Below the pieces are notes generated by a model that saw only the letters and a program-made list of their open reading frames with translations, had not been told where the DNA came from and did no database searches. From the NCBI RefSeq assembly GCF_000702665.1, contig NZ_JNJA01000001.1, positions 620,001 to 684,000 on the forward strand: DNA of 64,000 bases, given 5' to 3'. The translations under genes and the position numbers were made by a program. Origin of the DNA: Solidesulfovibrio alcoholivorans DSM 5433 (GTDB taxonomy: Bacteria > Desulfobacterota > Desulfovibrionia > Desulfovibrionales > Desulfovibrionaceae). Below, in pieces: positions 1-8,534 of the stretch. Position 1 is the stretch's first letter. Every line of letters begins with the position of its first letter.

Positions 1-1
1 G

Positions 2-967
2 CTTTATACCCGCATCAAGGAATTGCAGGCCGCCGCTGCCATGGACGACGTGAACAAGGGCGCGGAAATCGGCAAATCCATCGGCCAGTCCGGGGTCAAC
101 GCCGTCAAGGGCGTGTTCAACCTGCTGACCAAGCCCGGCGAAACCCTCTCCAGCGTGGGCAAGAGCTTCAGCCGCGCCCAGGCGTCCTCCAAGGAGCAGC
201 GCCCGAGCGACGACAAGGGCACGGTGGGCGAACTGCTCGGCTACAACAAGGCCATGCGGCAATACGCCAAGGCCTACGGCGTGGACCCCTATTCGCGCAA
301 CCCCGTGCTCCAGCAAAGCCTCAAGCGCCTGGCCGGGGCGGGCTTTTTCGGTTCATTTACGGCCACGGCCGCCATTCCCGGCGGCGCGGCCCTGGTCGCC
401 TTTTCCCAGACCGGCGCGCCGGCCAGCGCAGTGGACGTCTCCATTCCCCCCGAGGACCTCTTCACCGCCAACCGCGAGCGCCTCAAGGCCATGGGCGCAA
501 CCGCCGACATGGCCGATCTGCTCGTGGAAAACACCCACTACACGCCCATCGAGCAGACGCGGCTGGTTCTTGCCCTCGACCGCATGACCAAGGTCGCGGA
601 CCGCACGGTTTTCATCCACCAGGCCATCCTGGCCGACAGCGACGACATGGCCTGGTTCCGCACCCGGCAGGCGGAGCTTTACGCCAACTTGAACGCCACC
701 ACCGACAAGGTGGCCCGCTTCGTGCGCGCCGACAAATACATCGCCGCCGTGACCGCCGATAACGGACTGCTCGTCGGCTATCCCCTGGACTACCTGGCCT
801 GGACGCCGACCATGGCCGGCATCGCCAGGACCGTGGGGGCCTCCGCCGCCGCGCTCAAGGTCAAGAGCAAAAAGCTCGTGGTCTCGGGCGAGGTCAGCCC
901 CCTTGCCGGCAGGATGCTCAAGGCCGCGGGCTTCGGCGTGGTGGCGCTGCGCGAGGGATTGCGGTAG
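2..967 (+). CDS. Hypothetical protein, 5'-truncated by window edge
   Basis: The reading frame is open from base 2 to the stop at 967, so the start codon lies upstream of the window and about 320 residues are visible. The protein is Ala/Lys-rich and probably soluble, with a short hydrophobic Gly/Ala-rich stretch around the first third (an AAIPGGAALVAF-like segment) that could touch or enter a membrane. I do not recognise a family. The visible part has no signal peptide, metal motif or nucleotide-binding loop. It ends 93 bp before the acetyltransferase gene with no obvious terminator between them. Base composition and codon use match the neighbouring chromosomal genes. Confidence 0.7.
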   Translation, partial: LYTRIKELQAAAAMDDVNKGAEIGKSIGQSGVNAVKGVFNLLTKPGETLSSVGKSFSRAQASSKEQRPSDDKGTVGELLGYNKAMRQYAKAYGVDPYSRNPVLQQSLKRLAGAGFFGSFTATAAIPGGAALVAFSQTGAPASAVDVSIPPEDLFTANRERLKAMGATADMADLLVENTHYTPIEQTRLVLALDRMTKVADRTVFIHQAILADSDDMAWFRTRQAELYANLNATTDKVARFVRADKYIAAVTADNGLLVGYPLDYLAWTPTMAGIARTVGASAAALKVKSKKLVVSGEVSPLAGRMLKAAGFGVVALREGLR

Positions 968-1060
968 GGAAGGACTCGCAAGACGTCTGTCCGGCGCGGC
1001 GCGCGCTCGGCCGCGCGCCGCGCCTCGCCATCCCCTGGCCGAACGACCGGGAGACACCCT

Positions 1061-1783
1061 ATGACCGCGTGTTACAAAGCCCTGCTGTCACGCATCGAGG
1101 AACGCCTGGACGCCATCGGGGACTCCGAGGTGCTCCAGGACGTCATGGCCGATTTGTCCGCGCCGCGCCTGTCCCTGGAAGCGCTTTGCCACATGCACCT
1201 CTACGCCGAGACCCTGCCCCGGGCCGAGGACTGCCCGCTGACACCGGCGCAGCGCCATCTGCATTTTCTCTGGGACGCCTTCGACAAGCTGCCGATCTGC
1301 CTGATCGTGCCCTTCGCCATTCCGTTTCGCCGGCTCATCGCCAAGCGGCTTTTCGGCGCGTGCGGCAGCGCGTTCACCGCCGAGGAGAACCTGCGCTTCA
1401 ATTTCGGGCCGCTTCTGCGCGTGGGCGCGGGGGTGTTCGTCAACCGCAACGTCTTTCTCGACACCAAGGGCGGCGTGACGCTTGGCGACGGCGTGGCCAT
1501 CGCCGAGGACGTGCGCGTTTTCACCCACAACCACGGCGAGGCGTCCCACATCGAGCGCACGTACGCCCCGGTCGTCGTCGGCGACTATGCCAAGGTCTAT
1601 TCCGGGGCTGTGCTGTTGCCGGGCGTGACCGTGGGCGCACAGGCCATCGTCGCCGCCGGGGCGCTGGTCACCCACGACGTGCCGGACAACATGGTTGTGG
1701 CCGGCCGGCCGGCCACGGTCCTGCGCGAGCGCCGCACCGAGGGCAGAAGCGGGGCGGAGCTCGACCACATCTGGCTCTTCTAG
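1061..1783 (+). CDS. Hexapeptide-repeat acetyltransferase (maltose/galactoside O-acetyltransferase-like)
   Basis: The 240-residue protein has a helical N-terminal half followed by a left-handed beta-helix of the LbH_MAT type. From about residue 120 it shows repeating GVTLGDGV and GVTVGAQA hexads, and a FTHNHGE segment carries the likely catalytic His. It ends with the typical AGRPATVLRER tail. Enzymes of this class use acetyl-CoA to acetylate sugars or glycan hydroxyls. The N-terminal extension is longer than in MAA/LacA enzymes, so the substrate cannot be read. An ATG with CGGGAGA about 8 bp upstream fixes the start. It lies 100 bp before a glycosyltransferase on the same strand, suggesting joint work on a surface glycan or glycolipid. 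Confidence 0.75.
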   Translation: MTACYKALLSRIEERLDAIGDSEVLQDVMADLSAPRLSLEALCHMHLYAETLPRAEDCPLTPAQRHLHFLWDAFDKLPICLIVPFAIPFRRLIAKRLFGACGSAFTAEENLRFNFGPLLRVGAGVFVNRNVFLDTKGGVTLGDGVAIAEDVRVFTHNHGEASHIERTYAPVVVGDYAKVYSGAVLLPGVTVGAQAIVAAGALVTHDVPDNMVVAGRPATVLRERRTEGRSGAELDHIWLF

Positions 1784-1883
1784 CCTCCGGCGCATCCGCG
1801 CCCCCCCGCCGCGCGTCCGGCCTCCGACTTGACGCCGGCGGCTGCGCCCGGTACGGGGCGCGCAGTCATCCCGGGAGGCGACC

Positions 1884-2948
1884 ATGGCCCGCATCCTCTA
1901 CGGCGTGCACGGCACCCAGCACGGGCATGCCATCCGCGCGCTCATCCTGGCCCGGCACCTCAAGGCGCTCGGGCACGAGTTCCTGTTCGTCTCCAGCGAA
2001 GAGGGCCTGCAGCTGGTCGGTCGCGAATTCCCGGTGGAGCGGTTCGAAAACCCCGGCACGCGCTACAGGAACCAGCGCCTGGACATGCCGGCAACACTGA
2101 AGCTCGCGGCGCGCACCCTGGCCAAACGCCCGGGCGAACTGGCGCGCCTGGCGGGCATGATCGCGGAATTCAGGCCCGACCGCGCCATCTCCGACTACGA
2201 ATATTTCGTGCCCATCGCCGCCCGGCGCGCCGGCATCCCCTGCCTGTCCATCGACCACCAGCACGTCGTCTCCTGCTGCGACCACGACATCCCGCCGCGC
2301 CTGTGGCCGGACTACTGGGGCATCCGCGCCTCCATCCGCTTCCTTTTTTCCGCGGCCACGGACTACCTGGCCATTTCCTTTTTCCAGCCGCCGCCCAAAC
2401 CCGGCGCGCGCGCCCGCATCGCCCCGGCCATCCTGCGCCAGAGCGTGCGCGCGAAAACGCCCACCCGGGGCGGCCACATCCTCGTCTACCAGAGCTGTGG
2501 CATCTGCGACGCCTTCGCGCCCTACCTGCGCGCCATCGACCGGGAATTTCGCGTCTACGGCTACCGCATGGACAAGGTGGACGGGAACCTGACCTTCCGG
2601 GACTACTCCGAGGAGGGGTTTCTTGACGATCTGGCGTCGTGCGCCTACGTCATCTGCGGCGGCAGCCACAATCTCATGAGCGAGGCGCTTTACTACGGCA
2701 AGCCCGTGCTGTCGTTCCCCGTGCCCGGGGCGTTCGAGCAGCAGTTGAACGCCCTCTACCTGGAGCGCCTGGGCTACGGCCGGTCCGCGTCCATGGAGCG
2801 CCTGACGCCGGAGTTGCTGCCGGATTTCGAAAAGAGCCTCGACGCCATGCGCCGTCGCATCGCCGGCGGCAGTTTCTGCGGCAACGAGGCCGTGCTCGCC
2901 CTGGTCGAGGATTTCCTGCGCGACGGCGCGCTGCCGGGAAGGTCATGA
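1884..2948 (+). CDS. Glycosyltransferase, MJ1255/UDP-glycosyltransferase-like family
   Basis: The 354-residue protein has a GT-B layout. The N-terminal Rossmann half begins RILYGVHGTQHGHAIRA, matching the MJ1255-type glycosyltransferase family in which a Gly/His loop follows strand 1. The C-terminal half has a GGSHNLMSEAL motif followed by YGKPVLSFP, typical of the nucleotide-sugar-binding region. There is no signal peptide or membrane span, so it is cytosolic or membrane-peripheral. The ATG at 1884 follows a GGGAGG ribosome-binding site. Donor and acceptor cannot be told from sequence; the neighbouring acetyltransferase suggests a decorated glycan or lipid. Confidence 0.72.
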   Translation: MARILYGVHGTQHGHAIRALILARHLKALGHEFLFVSSEEGLQLVGREFPVERFENPGTRYRNQRLDMPATLKLAARTLAKRPGELARLAGMIAEFRPDRAISDYEYFVPIAARRAGIPCLSIDHQHVVSCCDHDIPPRLWPDYWGIRASIRFLFSAATDYLAISFFQPPPKPGARARIAPAILRQSVRAKTPTRGGHILVYQSCGICDAFAPYLRAIDREFRVYGYRMDKVDGNLTFRDYSEEGFLDDLASCAYVICGGSHNLMSEALYYGKPVLSFPVPGAFEQQLNALYLERLGYGRSASMERLTPELLPDFEKSLDAMRRRIAGGSFCGNEAVLALVEDFLRDGALPGRS

Positions 2949-3028
2949 ATCCGGGCCTTGCCCCTGGCGCATCGCACCGGCTTCATTTACATTCGCCACG
3001 CCCCATCAACTGCCAAAAGGAGTGCCCC

Positions 3029-4207
3029 ATGCGCCGCATCCTTTCCTCCCTGGCGGCCCTGGCCTTTTGCCTGGCCCTGGTCGTCCCCGCCCCGGCCGCC
3101 GAAAAGCCGCTGACCTTCGGCATGCTGCTCGTCGGCCCCTACAACGACAAAGGCTACAGCCAGGCCCAGTACGAGGGCGGCAAGTACGTCGAGGCGCACC
3201 TCCCCGGCGCGAAGATGCTCTATCTCGACAAGCTCAATCCCGCCGACCGCCCGGGCGTCACCGTGCCGCAGGTGGTGGACGATCTGGCGGCCAAGGGCGC
3301 GACGCTCATCTTCGCCGGCTCCGACGACATGAAGGACGGCATCCGCGAGGCCGCCGAACAGCATCCCGACCTGACCTTCATCCAGATTTCCGGCGACGAC
3401 GTGCTCACGGGCAAGGCTCCGAAGAACATGGGCAACCTCTTCTCCAAGATGGAATACGCCAAGATGATGGCCGGTTTTTCCGCGGCCATGACCACCAAGA
3501 CCGGCAAGATCGCCTTCCTCGGGCCGCTCATTAACGACGAGACCCGCCGCCTGGCCGACGCCGCCTATCTCGGCGCGCGCTACGCCTGGGAGAAGGTGCG
3601 TGGCCAAAAGGCCGGGGACCTCTCGTTCAAGGTCACCTGGATCGGCTTCTGGTTCAACATCCCGGGTGTGACCTCCGACCCCAACCAGGTCGCCGGGTCG
3701 TTTTTCGACCAGGGCTACGACGTGGTCATCTCCGGCATCGACACCCCCGAGGCACTGACCGTGGCCGCCGCCCGCCGCAAGGCCGGGGCCGACGTCCACG
3801 CCTTGCCCTACGACTACAAGGACGCCTGCGCCAGTGCTCCCGAGGCCTGCCTCGGCGTGCCCTATTTCAACTGGGGCCCGGCGCTTTTGCCCATCGTCAA
3901 GGACGTCGCCGACGGCACCTGGAAGCCTGATTTCGTCTGGCTCGCCCCGGATTTCGCCGCCCTAAACGACCCGGACAAGAGCCCGGTGGGCTTCCTGCCC
4001 GGCCAGGGGCTTTCCCCCGAGAACAAAAAGGCCCTGGACCAGTTCACGGCCGACCTCGGCTCGGGCAAGGTCAACCTCTTCGCCGGACCGCTCGCCTACC
4101 AGGACGGCACGGTATTCGTTCCCGCCGGCCGCACGGCCACGGACAAGGAACTGTGGTTCTGCCCGCAGCTGCTCCACGGCATGGAGGGGGCCAGCGCCTC
4201 CAAGTAG
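3029..4207 (+). CDS. BMP/PnrA-family ABC transporter substrate-binding protein
   Basis: The 392-residue protein starts with a signal peptide (Arg-Arg, hydrophobic core, AAE cleavage region near residue 24). The mature part begins LTFGMLLVGPYNDKGY, the hallmark of the Bmp/PnrA family that binds purine nucleosides in the periplasm. A SGDD strand and an ISGIDTPEA segment fit the two-lobe periplasmic-binding fold. The ATG at 3029 has AAAAGGAG 7 bp upstream and gives a proper signal peptide; the frame extends upstream but without one. It is the first gene of a four-gene importer operon (ATPase and two permeases follow) and lies 22 bp before the ATPase. The ligand is probably a nucleoside or related base, by family only. 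Confidence 0.85.
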   Translation: MRRILSSLAALAFCLALVVPAPAAEKPLTFGMLLVGPYNDKGYSQAQYEGGKYVEAHLPGAKMLYLDKLNPADRPGVTVPQVVDDLAAKGATLIFAGSDDMKDGIREAAEQHPDLTFIQISGDDVLTGKAPKNMGNLFSKMEYAKMMAGFSAAMTTKTGKIAFLGPLINDETRRLADAAYLGARYAWEKVRGQKAGDLSFKVTWIGFWFNIPGVTSDPNQVAGSFFDQGYDVVISGIDTPEALTVAAARRKAGADVHALPYDYKDACASAPEACLGVPYFNWGPALLPIVKDVADGTWKPDFVWLAPDFAALNDPDKSPVGFLPGQGLSPENKKALDQFTADLGSGKVNLFAGPLAYQDGTVFVPAGRTATDKELWFCPQLLHGMEGASASK

Positions 4208-4229
4208 GGCGCGGCGGAGAGTGCCCGGC

Positions 4230-5723
4230 ATGGACGTCGTCCTTAACCATATCGTCAAGCGCTTCGGGCGGCTTGTCGCAAACGACGACGTCAGCGTGAC
4301 CCTCGAGGCCGGGCGCATCCACGGGCTATTGGGCGAGAACGGGGCCGGCAAGTCCACCCTCATGAAGGTGCTGTGCGGCCAGCTGGCCCCGGAGGCGGGC
4401 GAAATCGTCGTGGACGGCGTCGCCCACAGGCGGCTGACCCCGGACATGGCCGCGCACTGCGGCATCGGCATGCTGCCCCAGGACCCCCTGGATTTCCCGC
4501 CGCTAAAGGTCTGGGAGAACTTCGCCCTGGGCGGCGGGCCCGTGCTTCCCCGCGCCGCCGCCCGCAAGCGCCTGGATGCGGTGTGCGCGCGCATGGGCTT
4601 TTGCCTGCGCCCGGACATCCCCGTCTCCGACCTCACCGTGGCCGAGCGGCAGCACCTGGAACTGGCGCGGCTTTTCGACCGCGACGTGCGCCTGCTCATC
4701 CTCGACGAGCCCACTTCCGGCATCTCCCCGGCCCAGCGCGAGACGCTTTTCGCCGTGCTGCGCGCCTTCGTCTCGGGCGGCGACCGGCTCGTGGCCCTGG
4801 TCACGCACAAGCTGGCCGAGGCCCGGGAGCTGTGCGACGCCGTGACCATCCTGCGCCACGGCCGCCTCGCCGGCAGCTTCGCCGCGCCGCTCGACGGCCA
4901 GGCCATCCTCACGGCCATGTTCGGGGCCGAGGTCGCGGCCGTTGCCGAGGCCGCGCCCCCGCCGCCGCCAAAGGCCGCGCCCGGGGCTGGCGACGTCCCG
5001 GTGCTGCGCGCCGCCCATCTGGTCATCGCCGACGACAAGGCCGTGCTCGACGACGTCTGCCTGGAAATCTGGCCGGGCGAAATCGTGGGGCTGGCCGGCA
5101 TTTCCGGCGGCGGCCAGGAAGCCTTGCTGCGGGGACTGGCCGGCATCGCGCCGAGCGTCGCCGGGAACCTCGACGTGGGCGGCCGCGCCCTGGCCGGCCG
5201 GCCGGCCACGGACTTCCTGGCCGCCGGCATCCACTACCTGCCCGCGGCGCGCATGGAGGAGGGGCTTTTCCCGGGGCTCTCGCTTCTCGACCACGTGCGC
5301 CTGGCCTTCCCGGACAGGCGGCGCAAGGCCAAGACCATTTTCGCCGAACGCTGCGTGGGCAAGTTCCGCCTGACCGATACGCCGCACGCCCGCGCCGACG
5401 CGCTCTCCGGCGGCAACCAGCAGCGTCTGCTCCTGTCGCTTATTCCCGACGACACCAGGCTCCTGCTCGCCGACAACCCCACACGGGGCCTCGACGCCGC
5501 TTCCATCGCCCAGATCTGGGACCATTTCCGCGAACGCGCCGCCGCCGGCGCGGCCGTGCTCTTTTTCTCCGAGGATCTCGACGAACTGCTCGCCCATGCC
5601 GGCCGGGTGCTCGTTTTCTACAACCGCGACATGACCGCCGACCTTCCCGCGGCAAGCCTCGATCCGGGCCGTGTCGGCGACCTCATGACCGGCCGCGCCA
5701 CGGCCGCCGGGAGCGTCTCGTGA
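4230..5723 (+). CDS. Duplicated ABC ATPase of nucleoside/sugar-type importer (NupA/XylG-like)
   Basis: The ~497-residue protein carries two ABC domains in tandem. The first has a canonical Walker A (GENGAGKST) near residue 37 and Walker B LLILDEPTSG. The second has a degenerate P-loop (GISGGGQE in place of GxxGxGKS/T), an LSGGNQQ signature, and LLLADNPTRG as Walker B. This asymmetry is normal for the RbsA/NupA class, where the second site is weak. I chose the ATG at 4230, about 10 bp after GGCGGAGAG; a GTG at 4221 in the same frame sits too close to that site. Its TGA overlaps the GTG of the first permease, implying translational coupling. Confidence 0.87.
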   Translation: MDVVLNHIVKRFGRLVANDDVSVTLEAGRIHGLLGENGAGKSTLMKVLCGQLAPEAGEIVVDGVAHRRLTPDMAAHCGIGMLPQDPLDFPPLKVWENFALGGGPVLPRAAARKRLDAVCARMGFCLRPDIPVSDLTVAERQHLELARLFDRDVRLLILDEPTSGISPAQRETLFAVLRAFVSGGDRLVALVTHKLAEARELCDAVTILRHGRLAGSFAAPLDGQAILTAMFGAEVAAVAEAAPPPPPKAAPGAGDVPVLRAAHLVIADDKAVLDDVCLEIWPGEIVGLAGISGGGQEALLRGLAGIAPSVAGNLDVGGRALAGRPATDFLAAGIHYLPAARMEEGLFPGLSLLDHVRLAFPDRRRKAKTIFAERCVGKFRLTDTPHARADALSGGNQQRLLLSLIPDDTRLLLADNPTRGLDAASIAQIWDHFRERAAAGAAVLFFSEDLDELLAHAGRVLVFYNRDMTADLPAASLDPGRVGDLMTGRATAAGSVS

Positions 5724-6760
5724 GCGGCCGCGCGACCGTGCTGCTGCGCGCCGCCTATGCCCTGGCCGCGGCGCTCGGCGTGACGCTCGCCATCGTGGTC
5801 GCAACCGGCGCGCCGCCTTTCGCCACCCTCGCCGTCATGGCGCAGGGGGGCCTCGGATCCGAAGCGGCGATCCTGCGCACGCTCGCCGCCTTTACGCCGC
5901 TTTTATTGTGCGGCGCGGCCCTTTGCGTCACCTTCGCCGCCAACCTCTGGAACATCGGCGTCGAGGGCCAGATCACCCTGGGCGCGATCTTCGCCCAGGG
6001 CGTGCTGCGTGCCGCCGATCCGGCAGGCGGGCTGCCGCAGGGCCTGGACATGGCGCTCGGGCTCGGCGCGGCGGCCCTTGGCGGCATGCTCTGGTCGCTT
6101 TTGGCCGGCGTGCTGCGCACTCATGGCCGCGTGCACGAGATATTTTCCGGCCTGGGGCTCAATTTCGTGGCCATGGGCATATCGCTGTGGCTCATTCTCG
6201 GCCCCTGGAAACGGCCGGGCATGGCCTCCATGAGCGGCACCGAGCCGCTGGACGCCGCGCTGTGGCTGCCGGCCCTGGGCGGGCGGCCCATGAGCCTTGT
6301 CGGACCGATCCTCGCCGTCGTCGCCTTCGCCGCCGTGGCCTGGCTGCTCACCCGCACCTTTTTCGGCCTGACCCTCGCCGCCGTGCGCCAGAACGCCCTG
6401 GCCGCCACACGCCTGGGCCTGCGGCCGAAAATGCGCATCCTGGCGGCCATGGCCATCTGCGGCGCGCTGGCCGGCCTTGCCGGCGGCATTCTCGTCGCCG
6501 GCCTCTACCACCGGCTCATCCCGTCGATTTCCGGCAACTACGGCTACACCGCCATCCTGGCCGTGCTGCTGGCCTCGGGGAGCTTGTGGGCCCTGCCGGC
6601 CGCATGCCTTTTCTTCGCGGTGCTCACGGTCGGCTCGGTGCAGCTGCCGCTGTCGCTTTCCCTGGATTCGTCCCTGGCCGGCGTGATCCAGGGCGTGTTC
6701 GTGCTCACGCTTTTCGCGGCCAGACGCCTGCGTCCGGCGTCGCCCGGGAGGGAACGGTGA
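5720..6760 (+). CDS. ABC transporter permease 1 (BPD_transp_2 family)
   Basis: This 346-residue integral membrane protein has roughly eight to ten hydrophobic segments. The conserved NLWNIGVEGQ motif of the nucleoside/branched-chain permease family lies at about residue 75, and an ALAGLAGGILVAG segment is near the C-terminus. The GTG start at 5720 overlaps the ATPase stop (GTGA), and its own stop overlaps the next GTG the same way. With the second permease it should form the heterodimeric inner-membrane channel of the BMP importer. A longer same-frame reading exists upstream, but the overlapping ATPase gene and the family N-terminus make it implausible. Confidence 0.85.
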   Translation: MSGRATVLLRAAYALAAALGVTLAIVVATGAPPFATLAVMAQGGLGSEAAILRTLAAFTPLLLCGAALCVTFAANLWNIGVEGQITLGAIFAQGVLRAADPAGGLPQGLDMALGLGAAALGGMLWSLLAGVLRTHGRVHEIFSGLGLNFVAMGISLWLILGPWKRPGMASMSGTEPLDAALWLPALGGRPMSLVGPILAVVAFAAVAWLLTRTFFGLTLAAVRQNALAATRLGLRPKMRILAAMAICGALAGLAGGILVAGLYHRLIPSISGNYGYTAILAVLLASGSLWALPAACLFFAVLTVGSVQLPLSLSLDSSLAGVIQGVFVLTLFAARRLRPASPGRER

Positions 6761-7740
6761 GCCTCGAGTACGCCGGCGCCCTGGTCGCGGCCGTCTTTTT
6801 CGCCGCCGCGCCGCTCATTCTGGCCGCGCTCGGCGAGACCGTGTCCGAGCGGGGCGGCATGATCAACCTGTCCCTGGACGGCACCGTGCTTTTTGCGGCC
6901 ATGGCCGCGTTCGCCGTGGCCCGGGGCAGCGGCGATCCCTGGCTGGGACTGGCCGCCGGGGCCGCGGCCGGCGCGTGCATCGCGCTGGTCCTGGCCGTGT
7001 TCGGCCTCTTTCTCGGCGCGTCGGAGCTGGCCGTTGGGTTCGTGCTGACGCTTTTTTGCCGCGAACTCGCCTACTTCCTGGGCCACGGCGTGTCCCGCCA
7101 ACCCGGGCCGGACCTCGGCAGCCTCGCCGTGCCGGTGCTCTCCGACCTCCCGCTTTTCGGCAAGGCGCTGTTCGGCCAGAGTCCGGTGGTGCTGCTAAGC
7201 CTCGCGGGCCTGGGGGGCGTGTGGTGGTTTCTCGCGCGCACGCGGGCGGGCCTCACGCTTCGCGCCGTGGGCGAATCACCCAAGGCCGCGGCCAGCCGGG
7301 GCGTGGCCGTGCGCAAGGTGCAGCTGTTGTGCTGCCTGGCCGGCGGGGCGCTCGCCGGCTGCGCCGGAGGGCTCTACTCCCTCTCCGTCAAGCCCGGCTG
7401 GGGACATCCGCAGGGCTGCGAGGGCGCGGGCTGGATTGCGCTGGCCATCGTCATCTTCGGCGGCTGGAAACCCGTGCGCGTGGCGCTCGGCGCGCTTTTT
7501 TTCGCAGCCATCCAGGTGGCCGGCATCGCGCTCCAGGACGCGCTGCCCGGGCTTTCGGGCGCGTTGTTCCAGATCGCGCCTTTTCCGGTCATGATCGCCA
7601 CGCTCCTCGTGGTCAACCTGCGCCGCTCCACGGCCTTCCGCGAAGCCGCGCGGCGCGTGCCCCTGCTCGGGCGGCTCATGCCCCGCACCGCAGGCGGCGC
7701 GCCCGGGGCCATCGCCGGCGCGCTGGACAAGGGCTTCTAG
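6757..7740 (+). CDS. ABC transporter permease 2 (BPD_transp_2 family)
   Basis: This 327-residue multispanning protein has the MINLSLDG motif (about residue 35) that pairs with NIGVEGQ in the partner permease, and a conserved RAVGESPKAAASRG cytoplasmic loop near residue 170. It begins at a GTG at 6757 overlapping the previous stop and ends at 7740, one base before the TetR gene. The five-gene arrangement with no spacing indicates one transcript: binding protein, ATPase, two permeases, regulator. The N-terminal hydrophobic helix starts immediately after the start codon, as in relatives. Confidence 0.85.
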   Translation: MSLEYAGALVAAVFFAAAPLILAALGETVSERGGMINLSLDGTVLFAAMAAFAVARGSGDPWLGLAAGAAAGACIALVLAVFGLFLGASELAVGFVLTLFCRELAYFLGHGVSRQPGPDLGSLAVPVLSDLPLFGKALFGQSPVVLLSLAGLGGVWWFLARTRAGLTLRAVGESPKAAASRGVAVRKVQLLCCLAGGALAGCAGGLYSLSVKPGWGHPQGCEGAGWIALAIVIFGGWKPVRVALGALFFAAIQVAGIALQDALPGLSGALFQIAPFPVMIATLLVVNLRRSTAFREAARRVPLLGRLMPRTAGGAPGAIAGALDKGF

Positions 7741-7741
7741 G

Positions 7742-8353
7742 ATGCGCGGGGAACAGCCAAAGGGCACGGCAGGCGCCAAACGCCTGCCGGGACGGCCGCG
7801 AAGCGACGCCGCGCGCAGCGCCGTGCTGGAGGCCGCCTACGGCCTGCTCGAAGAAGCGGGCTTTTCCAGGCTGACCATGGAGGGTATCGCCGCGCGGGCC
7901 GGCGTGGGCAAGGCCACGCTCTACCGTTGGTGGCCGGGCAAGGGCGCGGTCGCCATGGAGGCCTTCCTGGCCGTCGTGTCCCCGAAGATCGCCTTTCCCC
8001 ACACCGTTTCCGCCGTGGCCGACATCACCGCGCAGATGCTGCGCCTGGCCGCAGCCTACCGGGGGACGATCGGCAAGATCGTGTGCGAAATGATCGCCCT
8101 GGGTCAGGCCGACCCCGAGATTCGCGCCGCCTTTCTCGACGGATACATGTTTCCCCGCCGCGACGCGGCCAAGGAGGCGCTGCGACGCGGCATCGCATCC
8201 GGGGAGATCCGTGCCGACGCCGACCTGGAGCTTGCCGTGGACGCCCTCTACGCCCCGATCTTCCACCGCATGCTGCTGCGCCACCAGCCCCTGGACGATG
8301 CCTTCGTGCGCGGCATCGCCGCCCTCGTCTTCACCAGCCTCGCCCCGAAATAA
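7742..8353 (+). CDS. TetR/AcrR-family transcriptional regulator
   Basis: The 203-residue protein has an Arg/Pro-rich leader, then a TetR helix-turn-helix at about residues 20-65 with the diagnostic AGVGKATLYRWWPGK recognition-helix region. A helical ligand-binding domain follows. Proteins of this family usually repress nearby promoters and release DNA on binding a small ligand. The gene starts one base after the upstream permease with no good ribosome-binding site, so it is probably translationally coupled to the importer. Two copies of a 17-bp palindrome lie just downstream, before the flavin reductase and MFS genes, and are its most likely operators. The ligand is unknown; a nucleoside-like import substrate or an electrophile are both possible. 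Confidence 0.85.
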   Translation: MRGEQPKGTAGAKRLPGRPRSDAARSAVLEAAYGLLEEAGFSRLTMEGIAARAGVGKATLYRWWPGKGAVAMEAFLAVVSPKIAFPHTVSAVADITAQMLRLAAAYRGTIGKIVCEMIALGQADPEIRAAFLDGYMFPRRDAAKEALRRGIASGEIRADADLELAVDALYAPIFHRMLLRHQPLDDAFVRGIAALVFTSLAPK

Positions 8354-8391
8354 TCCCGCCATCCCCCGCCTCCTCGCTCCCTTGAGGTATG

Positions 8392-8418
8392 TTCTCCCGT
8401 AATCGCAGGAGAATGGTT
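8392..8418 (+). terminator. Probable weak rho-independent terminator after the TetR gene
   Basis: TTCTCC (8392-8397) pairs with GGAGAA (8408-8413) across a 10-nt loop and is followed by TGGTTTTTGCC and further T-rich sequence. The stem is only six base pairs, so termination may be partial. Confidence 0.4.
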
Positions 8419-8432
8419 TTTGCCTTTTCTCC

Positions 8433-8477
8433 TTGACTCCGGTTTTGTCTTGATTATATACGAAACGTATCGTTTCG
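8433..8477 (+). promoter_or_regulatory. Sigma-70 promoter with perfect 17-bp palindromic operator (TetR-type)
   Basis: TTGACT (8433-8438) and TATATA (8455-8460), separated by 16 bp, form a near-consensus -35/-10 pair. The perfect palindrome CGAAACGTATCGTTTCG (arms 7 bp, 3-bp centre) at 8461-8477 abuts the -10 box and would cover the transcription start, a classic repressor position. A close copy (14 of 17 bases) lies before the MFS gene at 9705-9721. The adjacent TetR gene is the obvious candidate ligand-responsive repressor. Confidence 0.8.
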
Positions 8478-8534
8478 AAACAAACCAGGACAACCATCCT
8501 GCCTGCCGCCGCGCGGCCGGCAAAGGAGGCAGCC

